From NCBI GenBank assembly GCA_031292055.1, contig JARLHV010000047.1, forward strand, positions 1-49,093: DNA of 49,093 nucleotides. Reading direction: 5' to 3'. The stretch's first letter is position 1. Every line of letters begins with the position of its first letter. Below are positions 42,954 to 49,093 of this stretch, piece after piece. The position numbers and the translations under genes are program-made. Source of the DNA: Desulfosporosinus sp. Lineage in GTDB: Bacteria > Bacillota > Desulfitobacteriia > Desulfitobacteriales > Desulfitobacteriaceae. Below the pieces are notes generated by a model. It saw only the letters and a program-made list of their open reading frames with translations. It was not told the DNA's origin and did not search any database.

Positions 42954-43298
42954 ATGGCAATCGATAAAAGTCTATTAACGGGAAGTACCACTATGCTTGT
43001 CCTAAAGCTACTTGACGGAACGGATATGTACGGTTACCAGATGATTGAAGGACTTAGCAAACAATCAAACAATGTTTTTAGGTTAAAAGCAGGAACCTTA
43101 TATCCACTGCTCCACACTTTAGAGCAAAAAGACATGCTTATTTCTTACGAAGAGACCGCTGATAATGCGAGGGTGCGAAAGTACTACAGGATCACAAAAA
43201 AAGGGCGCAAGCATTTGCACGAGAAAAAAGAAGAGTGGAAAACCTATACCGCTGCTGTAAATGATCTTTTGGGAGGTGCAGGTTTTGCAACAGTCTAA
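42954..43298 (+). CDS. PadR-family transcriptional regulator
   Basis: A 114-aa winged-helix regulator of the short PadR-s2 type. It has LLTGSTTMLVLKLLDGTDMYGYQMIEGL, the FRLKAGTLYPLLHTLEQKDML recognition region and the wing RKYYRITKKGRKHL, then a short dimerisation helix. GGAGG lies 7 nt before the ATG. It overlaps the next gene, an HAAS-domain membrane protein, by 14 nt; PadR plus HAAS-membrane protein is a widespread Firmicute pair in which PadR controls the operon. Confidence 0.93.
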   Translation: MAIDKSLLTGSTTMLVLKLLDGTDMYGYQMIEGLSKQSNNVFRLKAGTLYPLLHTLEQKDMLISYEETADNARVRKYYRITKKGRKHLHEKKEEWKTYTAAVNDLLGGAGFATV

Positions 43299-44676
43299 AA
43301 TTACCGAGTATTTGGAAGCAGTGCGCCAACAAATACGCTGGAAAAGGGCGCAAGCTCCTGTTTTAGAGGAAATCAGGAACCACATAACCGACCAAAAGCA
43401 AGCCTTTATCAGGGAGGGACTTAATGAAGAAACAGCAACCGAAAGGGCAATTGCCGAGATGGGTGACCCTTTCGTTGTCGGGGAACAGCTTGACCGCGCT
43501 CATAGACCAAGATCGGATTGGCCACTGCTAGTCATGACAGCCGCTATGCTTCTTTTGGGGCTTGTGATTCAATATCTTGTGGGACCAAACATCCCTTTCG
43601 GAGCAGAGTCGTTTGGCAGACAGATTGTCTGGGCAGGGATAGCAATCCTCGCGATGTTTGCAGCATATTTTATGGACTTCACAATCCTTGGAAAGTACTC
43701 AAAGGGTGTCTTTTTGGTGCTCTGTGCAATAACGATCGCTTCTTTGTTTGGAGAGCAGGTAAGGGGTAGCTCGGTAGCTGCGATTTATCCGCTGTTGCTG
43801 TTTCCTACTGCTTTTGCTGGAGTTGTTTACAGCATGAGAAATAAGGGGTATGTTGGACTTGCCCTTTGCGTAGCAGCGTTTATGATTCCTGCTTACTTAT
43901 CCATGCGCATACCTAGTGTAACGGTGCTCTTTTTGCTGTGTATTTCCTACCTTATTATTTTAACGGTGGCGGTTGGAAAAGGCTGGTTTAACGTCAGAAA
44001 ACCATTGGCAATACTTATGATGTATATCTCGACTGCCATCATTTTATCTGCAACGTTTTTTACGATGAGGGATTATGGATATGTCATGAGGAGAATGCAA
44101 ATAGTATTCAATCCATTGCGTGATCCGACAGCGTCTGGATATCTGGGGTCTATGGCACAACTGCTTTTGTCCCATTCGCAGTTGATCGGTCCGGGCTTGC
44201 CGATCAAAGGTTATGGAGATTATTCGGTATTTAGGCTTTTGCCTGATGCTAATACTGATTATCTTTTGACCCACCTGGTTTATAGATTTGGCTGGATTGT
44301 GTTCATTGGAATAGTTGTGCTAGTCTCAATTTTTATTATGCGCGCTATTCTTCTTTGTAAGAAGCAAAAAAGCATTTTGGGCTCTTTGGTTTCAATCGCG
44401 ATCATCTCAACCTTTGTTATACAGTGCATCGTGTATATTGTTATTAATTTAGGTCTGTTGCTGCTTTCTCCAGTTTCGCTGCCACTAATCTCTTACGGAG
44501 GGCGAGCTCTAGTTACAAACATGTTCCTTATAGGGCTTATGCTTTCAGTATTTCGCACAGGAGATTTAGTGAGGGATAAAGCTGGGGTTGAGGGAACAGT
44601 AGTGAATTCAAGTTCCTTTATTCAATATGATAATGGACAGATTATAATTAATTTAAGAAATCCCTTTATTAAATGA
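43285..44676 (+). CDS. HAAS-domain FtsW/RodA/SpoVE-family membrane protein
   Basis: About 463 aa. Residues 5-65 form the HAAS/permease-prefix helical domain (ITEYLEAVRQQIRWKRA..., ATERAIAEMGDP). Then follow about ten membrane helices of SEDS type, with LLLSHSQLIGPGLPIKGYGDYSVF, DYLLTHLVYRFGW and the family motif PVSLPLISYGGRAL. GGGAGG at 43271-43276 favours the TTG at 43285 over the ATG at 43261. SEDS proteins polymerise or handle lipid-linked glycan; this PadR-linked branch with a HAAS domain is uncharacterised and may answer envelope stress. It is co-transcribed with padR. Confidence 0.88.
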   Translation: MQQSKITEYLEAVRQQIRWKRAQAPVLEEIRNHITDQKQAFIREGLNEETATERAIAEMGDPFVVGEQLDRAHRPRSDWPLLVMTAAMLLLGLVIQYLVGPNIPFGAESFGRQIVWAGIAILAMFAAYFMDFTILGKYSKGVFLVLCAITIASLFGEQVRGSSVAAIYPLLLFPTAFAGVVYSMRNKGYVGLALCVAAFMIPAYLSMRIPSVTVLFLLCISYLIILTVAVGKGWFNVRKPLAILMMYISTAIILSATFFTMRDYGYVMRRMQIVFNPLRDPTASGYLGSMAQLLLSHSQLIGPGLPIKGYGDYSVFRLLPDANTDYLLTHLVYRFGWIVFIGIVVLVSIFIMRAILLCKKQKSILGSLVSIAIISTFVIQCIVYIVINLGLLLLSPVSLPLISYGGRALVTNMFLIGLMLSVFRTGDLVRDKAGVEGTVVNSSSFIQYDNGQIIINLRNPFIK

Positions 44677-44855
44677 TTATTATTTATTTACGGCTAGTTG
44701 AAGGCACCAGCGTCCTTATAGTTATAAAGCTTGCAACACTTGCTTGTAAATTTAAGGAAATTATATTAGTATAAATCTGAGAATGTTCCCGTACTGTTTT
44801 CGTGATGATGCAGGAAATATGACTTTCGAGCCAGGAAAGGTGGTGTGCAATAGCA

Positions 44856-46535
44856 ATGAAGAAAAGAATCGCCATAGGTGTTAGTAATTTTCGGAAAGTG
44901 CTTATTGAGGGCTACTTCTACGTTGATAAATCACTATTTATAAAAGATATTATTGATGATGGCTCGGAGATAATCCTCTTACCTCGTCCACGGCGTTTTG
45001 GCAAAACCCTAAACATATCCATGCTGCGCTATTTCTTTGAAAAATCAGCGCAGGATAACCGAGAGCTCTTTGACGATCTCGCGATCAGCCAGGATCCCGA
45101 TTGCATGGCTAAACAGGGTCAGTACCCGGTCATTTACCTAAGTTTTAAAGAATTAAAGAATGACAACTGGGAAGACTGCCTGAATAGTTTCAAGTTCATG
45201 ATCTGGCAAGAATACGAGCGACATAGCTATTTATTAGATAACGGCCTAATGAACGAAGATAATAGGGCTTATTATAAGGCAATATCCAATCGAAGTGCTA
45301 GTCTGATAGATTATCAAATGGCACTGAGTAAGCTTAGTAAATATTTGTGCGAATACCATAAGCAAAAAGTCATCATCTTGATAGACGAATACGATGTTCC
45401 TATTCAGCAAGCCTATTTAAAACAATATTACGATCCACTCGTTTCCTTTGTGCGCAACTTTATGACAGCCGCACTGAAGGACAATGATTGCCTAGAAAAG
45501 GCCGTCTTAACAGGGGTGATGCGAGTAGCGCGGGAGAGTCTTTTTTCTGGGCTTAATAATTTATCGGTGTGGACACTATTAGATGAACCATATAGCCAGT
45601 ATTTTGGCTTTCTAGAAGCAGAGGTTGAAGAGTTATTAAATTATTACGAGATAGAGTCGCAGTTAGAGGAAGTTCGTAACTGGTATAACGGTTATATTTT
45701 TGGTAATACCGTGGTGTATAATCCATGGTCTGTTCTGAAATATACGCAGAATTGGAAGGGCGGTTTGCAACCCTATTGGATAAATACCAGTGATAACGAA
45801 ATCGTCCATCGTCTGATCAGTCGGGGAGGTCCGACATTGAAGATGGAATTAGAAGACCTCTTGCAGGGTACTGCACTGGTAAAAACGATTAACCAGAACA
45901 TCTCCATGGGCGAAGTAGAAAAAAATGACCAAAACGTCTGGAGCTTTCTGCTATTCAGCGGTTATCTCAAGTCGATAAGTCAGGACATCATAGATGGAGA
46001 GATGATTTGTAGCTTAGCGATACCGAATCGAGAAGTACAGACGATCTATCGAGATATCGTGAAATCCTGGTTTGATGATTCTGTCCATTCGGATTTTCTG
46101 AGGACCATGTTAAAGAGTTTGATCAGTGGGCAGACAGAGGTCTTTGCCAGTCATTTCAGAGAATATGTCCGAAGTAGTTTTAGCTACTTCGACACCGGAG
46201 GAAAAGTGCCGGAAAAGATCTACCATGCCTTTGTGTTGGGCCTCCTAGTGGGGTTGCGTCCTAATTATGAAATCAAGTCCAACCGCGAGGGAGGTTATGG
46301 ACGCTATGATGTTGTGGTTATCCTACAGGATATAAGCCAAGCAGGCATAATTATTGAGTTTAAGAGTGTCGAGCAGGATGAGGCGAAAGACTTGGAGCAA
46401 ATCGCTCAGTTAGCGTTACAGCAGATCGAAGCGAAGGAATACCATCAGGAACTGTTCGATCGGGGGATTCATAAAATAATCAAGCTTGGCATCGTTTTTC
46501 GGGGGAAAGAGGTATCGGTGAAAGCTAAGGATTAA
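44856..46535 (+). CDS. AAA-ATPase / PD-(D/E)XK nuclease-like protein (DUF1703)
   Basis: A 559-aa protein of the AAA_ATPase-like plus DUF1703 family. The N-terminal ATPase has YFYVDKSLFIKDII, a Walker A LPRPRRFGKTLNISML (near 45) and Walker B VIILIDEYDVPIQ (near 175), then TGVMRVARESLFSGLNN. The C-terminal 100 residues hold a PD-(D/E)XK-like core: GRYDVVVIL...GIIIEFK, with Asp and Glu-x-Lys in place. These genes are often multicopy in anaerobes, and their function is unknown (defence or mobile-DNA ties have been suggested). AAAGGTGG stands before the ATG. It is monocistronic and flanked by decayed genes downstream. Confidence 0.9.
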   Translation: MKKRIAIGVSNFRKVLIEGYFYVDKSLFIKDIIDDGSEIILLPRPRRFGKTLNISMLRYFFEKSAQDNRELFDDLAISQDPDCMAKQGQYPVIYLSFKELKNDNWEDCLNSFKFMIWQEYERHSYLLDNGLMNEDNRAYYKAISNRSASLIDYQMALSKLSKYLCEYHKQKVIILIDEYDVPIQQAYLKQYYDPLVSFVRNFMTAALKDNDCLEKAVLTGVMRVARESLFSGLNNLSVWTLLDEPYSQYFGFLEAEVEELLNYYEIESQLEEVRNWYNGYIFGNTVVYNPWSVLKYTQNWKGGLQPYWINTSDNEIVHRLISRGGPTLKMELEDLLQGTALVKTINQNISMGEVEKNDQNVWSFLLFSGYLKSISQDIIDGEMICSLAIPNREVQTIYRDIVKSWFDDSVHSDFLRTMLKSLISGQTEVFASHFREYVRSSFSYFDTGGKVPEKIYHAFVLGLLVGLRPNYEIKSNREGGYGRYDVVVILQDISQAGIIIEFKSVEQDEAKDLEQIAQLALQQIEAKEYHQELFDRGIHKIIKLGIVFRGKEVSVKAKD

Positions 46536-46600
46536 GATTTTGTGCTCACTTCCAACTGCTCTTAAAAAGGTTGTGCTTATGTTATTTTTGCATTAATTAT

Positions 46601-46953
46601 ATGTTAAATTTAATTTATTAATATCTATTGCAACACTTTTATCGACAGGTGCTGCTTTTGCAGACACGTCAAGCAGTAATACAGTACAAGCGTCAAAGAT
46701 TGCACAAGCACAATCATGTGCAACTAACGGCTCGTACAAAAGCCATTTGGATAGTCTTGTAAGTTCAGGTACACTCGATAAGGTTCAAGAAGAAACCATT
46801 AAAAGTGCGATCCCAACGACTCTAAAGAACGGCATGGCTAAAGGTGAATTCAACAGAGGACAGTATAACGGTCAAGCTAAAAACGTTCTAGATGGTCTAG
46901 TAAAAGCCGGTACAATTACCCAGGCTCAAGAAGACTCTATTCAAGGTTCTTAA
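46601..46953 (+). pseudogene. Small secreted repeat protein with frameshifted signal peptide
   Basis: The open frame reads KFNLLISIATLLSTGAAFADTSSS..., a clear signal peptide with cleavage after AFA, then about 95 mature residues ending IQGS*. It has two copies of an L-D-x-L-V-x-x-G-T-(I/L)-x-x-x-Q-E motif (about 46744-46800 and 46893-46944). The only ATG (46601, MLNLIY*) is one base out of frame, and no other start fits. So it is either a recent pseudogene or uses an odd start. No good ribosome site is seen. Confidence 0.55.
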
Positions 46954-46999
46954 GACTAAGAATGAGTTTATCTGACCTACCGCTATAAGAAAAATGAGC

Positions 47000-47032
47000 A
47001 GGTCGTTGGTTCAATTCCAATCATCGGCTCCA
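47000..47032 (+). repeat. tRNA 3'-end fragment (possible attachment-site relic)
   Basis: AGGTC (variable loop, 47000-47004), T stem GTTGG / CCAAT around TTCAATT, an acceptor strand CATCGGC, discriminator T and CCA (47030-47032). The 5' half of the tRNA is missing: no matching GCCGATG, D arm or anticodon arm lies upstream. Discriminator T suggests Gly or Cys type. A terminator follows. Integrating elements commonly leave such tRNA 3' copies. Confidence 0.6.
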
Positions 47033-47038
47033 TAGGAC

Positions 47039-47076
47039 AAAGACCCCGCAGCATAGATTGTGGGGTCTTTGGTTTT
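47039..47076 (+). terminator. Terminator after the tRNA fragment
   Basis: A 12-bp stem AAAGACCCCGCA / TGTGGGGTCTTT (one G-U) with 8-nt loop, followed by GGTTTTC. It resembles a tRNA-gene terminator, agreeing with the fragment just upstream. Confidence 0.8.
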
Positions 47077-47124
47077 CGCCTCTGATCGCCGCCAAATCGA
47101 TGTACAACTCAACATAACGTCGCC

Positions 47125-47177
47125 AAACATTGCTAAAAATCCTCAAATACAAAGCTTGGGGATTTTTAGCAATGTTT
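47125..47177. terminator. Second strong hairpin, bidirectional
   Basis: An 18-bp perfect stem (47125-47142 with 47160-47177), extendable by two pairs, with T-rich 3' arm (ATTTTTAGC...TGTTTTAT). No intact gene on either side obviously needs it. Confidence 0.7.
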
Positions 47178-47370
47178 TATTAAGCTTTAAGGGGGTGGAA
47201 TTTAAGAATGAAGAGTAAAACTTAGACCGGCAAGAAAAGAGGCCGTCATTTTTTGAAACGGAATACATACAGTGTCTTTCAAAAAGGGAAGGTTTTGAGG
47301 CTTTGTAATAGAATAGTTAATATTTGGGGTAAAAATCTCGATGTGTAGTTTTAGCGAGGGGGTGTTGACG

Positions 47371-47463
47371 ATGCAATGCGACTTGTTGATAAAAAATGGA
47401 ACTATTGTGGATGGTACTGCTATTCCAGGGAAAGAGTGCGGTCATATATTAAAATGCAGCTAA
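47371..47463 (+). pseudogene. N-terminal fragment of a D-aminoacylase-type amidohydrolase
   Basis: ATG with GAGGGGG upstream, encoding MQCDLLIKNGTIVDGTAIPG and then ten unrelated residues to a TAA. The first 20 residues match the universal opening of N-acyl-D-amino-acid deacylases and related amidohydrolases (DLLIKNGTIVDGTG). All metal-binding parts are gone. Confidence 0.65.
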
Positions 47464-47491
47464 ATAATTTGAAGAAAAGGTGGAGGTTTTT

Positions 47492-47605
47492 ACGAGCAAG
47501 GTATTAATGTATATGTATGATGAAATGGCAGATTTCGATTGCCATCATCTGAGCTTTTATTGATTTCTATTGAAAACCATCGGCAGGATCAAAGTCAATG
47601 AGGAG
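47492..47605 (+). pseudogene. N-terminal fragment of a DJ-1/PfpI-family protein
   Basis: A good ribosome site (GGTGGAGG, 47479-47486) precedes an ACG where a start is expected, then SKVLMYMYDEMADFD, the typical first strand and helix of DJ-1/PfpI proteins, a TGA at 47561, and in the same frame LLKTIGRIKV. The start codon is apparently mutated and the rest is lost. The frame runs on into the next gene's leader. Confidence 0.45.
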
Positions 47606-47614
47606 TTGTTAGAA

Positions 47615-47992
47615 ATGGTTCAAAGAATAGTTAGGTTATTAGGAGTTTTCGCACCTATTCTATCGGTGATCATTGCTTATCAAATATGGTTTGGATTCAA
47701 GTATACGATTAGCGGGTCTGATTTTACTACTGGGACCATTACGGCATTGCAATTTGCAGTGGAAGGAGGATCGACAGCTATTTTGTTTTGGCCGATTTTC
47801 CTATTTTTGTTATCTATTGTAGGCGCGCTTGGAGCCTGGAAAAAGGTTAAACCACTGGTTTGGGTTGTAGCTATTACGTTTATAATAATTTCCGTGTTAG
47901 GTGCATAGAGTATTGGTTTACCTGTAGTGCCACTCGCATTATTGTTTATCGCAATTAGCATACTTTTGCATTTCAGTGACAAGAGAGGATGA
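47615..47992 (+). pseudogene. Small three/four-helix membrane protein interrupted by an in-frame amber codon
   Basis: GAGGAG (47600-47605) precedes ATG 47615. The frame encodes 97 residues with three hydrophobic helices and reaches TAG at 47906-47908; in the same frame it goes on for 27 more codons as SIGLPVVPLALLFIAISILLHF..., a plausible fourth helix, to TGA. The next small gene starts 2 nt after that TGA with its own ribosome site, so the longer product is probably ancestral. The short form may still be made. Confidence 0.55.
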
Positions 47993-47994
47993 TA

Positions 47995-48129
47995 ATGCTG
48001 GTTATATTAGCACAAGTATTTATAGGGTCTTCACTTTCTTTTTCATTAACTATTTCTTTGCTTGGAATATATTTTAAACGACCATATTTTTTAGTTATCG
48101 GTTCCTTACTGAGTACTGGCTTTGCTTAA
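47995..48129 (+). CDS. Small membrane protein, probably truncated
   Basis: A 44-codon frame with two hydrophobic stretches (VILAQVFIGSSLSFSLTISLLGIYF and PYFLVIGSLLSTGFA), behind GAGAGG. It follows the amber-interrupted membrane gene at 2 nt spacing, so the two once formed an operon. The TAA at 48127 and the chimeric sequence after it suggest a lost C-terminus. Confidence 0.4.
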   Translation: MLVILAQVFIGSSLSFSLTISLLGIYFKRPYFLVIGSLLSTGFA

Positions 48130-48147
48130 AGGAGTATAAGTTGGCTA

Positions 48148-48231
48148 GGAGCGGCGTTAATATGTGATCCTTCAATTCTCCTGCTTGATGAACCTGCGAT
48201 TCTATTGTATTGGGCACCAGCCGTTTGTTGA
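48148..48231 (+). pseudogene. Relic of an ABC ATPase Walker B segment
   Basis: In the frame of the preceding small gene, 48148-48195 encodes GAALICDPSILLLDEP, the region just before and including Walker B of an ABC ATPase, then ILLYWAPAVC to a TGA. No other ABC motif is present around it. This looks like a scrap left by deletion or recombination. Confidence 0.5.
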
Positions 48232-48672
48232 CACGGATAGTGGCGTGCAGTGAAGCATGATAAAGTTGGTTGGAATATGTTAAGGTCCTTAAAGAAAAGG
48301 TCTTTTAATTTTTCATAAGACAGGTTTCGCCTAATTTCGCAAGGAAGCTATGAGATGATTGAGCCATCTTAAGTTAATACCCATTGGCCGTAAGTAGAAA
48401 GCTGTGCTTCCATAAGGAGAATTAGGAGACTGGCTTAGTAAGCGTTTTGTCTATACTGCGAATATGAAGATTATAGGAAATCGACGAAAACGAGAGTAAA
48501 ACAGACTTTGGCATTTTAGTTAAAACACGCTTCCAGTGTGCAAAAAAGTAGAAATCGAAAACACCTAAATCGTCACTCACGGTCAAATTTGGCCAAAAAT
48601 GAGGAATTTACTTTTTGATAAGTGGACGTAATGTTCGTTATGTGACACTGTTCTATCAGGGAGGGGTAACTA
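48232..48672. other. Intergenic region, nothing identified
   Basis: About 440 nt with short open frames only. No tRNA, clear terminator or recognisable protein remnant. AT-rich promoter-like sequence near 48600-48640 may serve the lipoprotein gene at 48673. Confidence 0.4.
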
Positions 48673-49093
48673 GTGAAAAAACTACTGGGGCTAGTTTTGC
48701 TGGTCATAATGTTTATTTCGGGGTGCGGAACTCCTAAGGGTTCGGCGACGACAATCGACTTTTCAAATCTTACACCGAGTCAAGTGGTTGAAACCTATTA
48801 CAAGAGCATAGCTTCAAGCGATTACTCTACGGCCAAAGCCTGCTTGGCTGATGACATTAGCCAGCAGTATATAAGCGCCCCAGACTCCTACTTCAAGAAT
48901 ATAAAACAGTTAACAGATCTAAAAGTTTCTACTCCGGCTCCTATTAAACTAAACGGCAAGAACTTTGACGAAGTTCAAGTCACGGCTGACTTTGTCGCGG
49001 AGTACAAAAAGGTAATCACATCTAATAATGGAAAACAAACAAGGTTTATTTACGTTGGCAAAAAGGAAAAGGATTCTCCATGGAAGATCATTA
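48673..49093 (+). CDS. Lipoprotein (DUF4829-like), 3' end outside window
   Basis: The frame is open from GTG 48673 to the window end (140 codons). AGGGAGGGG lies 9 nt before the GTG. The N-terminus MKKLLGLVLLVIMFISGC is a lipoprotein signal with the lipobox Cys at residue 18. The mature part begins with TPSQVVETYYKSIASSDYSTAKACLADD, typical of DUF4829/NTF2-like domains in Firmicute lipoproteins. Function unknown. Confidence 0.75.
   Translation, partial: MKKLLGLVLLVIMFISGCGTPKGSATTIDFSNLTPSQVVETYYKSIASSDYSTAKACLADDISQQYISAPDSYFKNIKQLTDLKVSTPAPIKLNGKNFDEVQVTADFVAEYKKVITSNNGKQTRFIYVGKKEKDSPWKII

Noticed and set aside
42714..47032. tRNA-Leu and the tRNA fragment as the two ends of one integrated element
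   Set aside because: The fragment's T arm and acceptor strand differ from those of tRNA-Leu, so they cannot be attL/attR of the same site.
1..49093. CRISPR array or anti-phage defence island
   Set aside because: No regularly spaced direct repeats, no cas genes; the DUF1703 protein alone is not enough to call a defence system.

Overview
The window looks like a chromosomal segment of an anaerobic, low-to-mid GC, spore-forming Firmicute of the Peptococcaceae/Desulfitobacteriaceae type (Desulfosporosinus- or Desulfitobacterium-like). This is inferred from gene content: an oxygen-sensitive hybrid cluster protein, a 2-hydroxyacyl-CoA-dehydratase-like iron-sulfur protein with its ATPase activator, corrinoid protein and MtaA-type methyltransferase, strong AGGAGG ribosome sites, and the Firmicute order dnaE...accD-accA. 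No single marker fixes the genus.

Layout. 1-717: 3' part of a MetE/UROD-like protein. 835-4681: a probable nitrosative-stress group (HPP membrane protein + UspA; hcp + hemerythrin), both transcripts preceded by the same TGTGA-N6-TCACA operator. 4874-6535: a lipoprotein and a YkgJ cysteine-cluster protein. 6636-10500: a heterodimeric ABC exporter with its own promoter. 10600-11025: a second UspA. 12085-16699 and 31474-36039: two large paralogous membrane glycosyltransferase-glycoamylase proteins (NdvB N-terminal half) that both stop where the GH94 phosphorylase domain should begin. 17955-21706: a four-gene operon (ASKHA activator, double-cubane-type dehydratase homologue, corrinoid protein, methyltransferase), the most interesting metabolic unit here. 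21721-23869: two envelope glycan enzymes. 24523-26829: UPF0316 membrane protein, MerR regulator, DUF362 ferredoxin protein. 27312-31151: a zinc-ribbon miniprotein, two tandem ROK regulators and a membrane-anchored unknown. 36393-42868: housekeeping block dnaE, coaD, a DUF2007-like gene, accD, accA, tRNA-Leu(CAA). 42891-46535: PadR regulator under a 48-bp palindrome, an FtsW/RodA-like protein with a HAAS domain, and an AAA/PD-(D/E)XK protein. 46601-48231: a stretch of broken genes and a tRNA 3' fragment. 48673-end: start of a lipoprotein.

Mobile and repeat content. Two 174-bp palindromic elements with terminal inverted repeats and perfect 6-bp target duplications lie in opposite orientations at 22800-22973 and 31264-31437; the second sits directly in front of the second glycosyltransferase gene. 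No intact transposase, CRISPR array or phage module is visible.

How the genes may work together. The first region reads as an NO/hydroxylamine detoxification regulon. The 18-21.7 kb operon joins an ATP-driven low-potential electron donor system to a corrinoid methyl-transfer pair, which suggests reductive (re)activation of the corrinoid or a coupled reduction and methyl transfer; this is inference. The glycan genes (two GT84 copies, a phosphodiester glycosidase, a deacetylase lipoprotein) suggest an envelope polysaccharide neighbourhood that is partly decaying.
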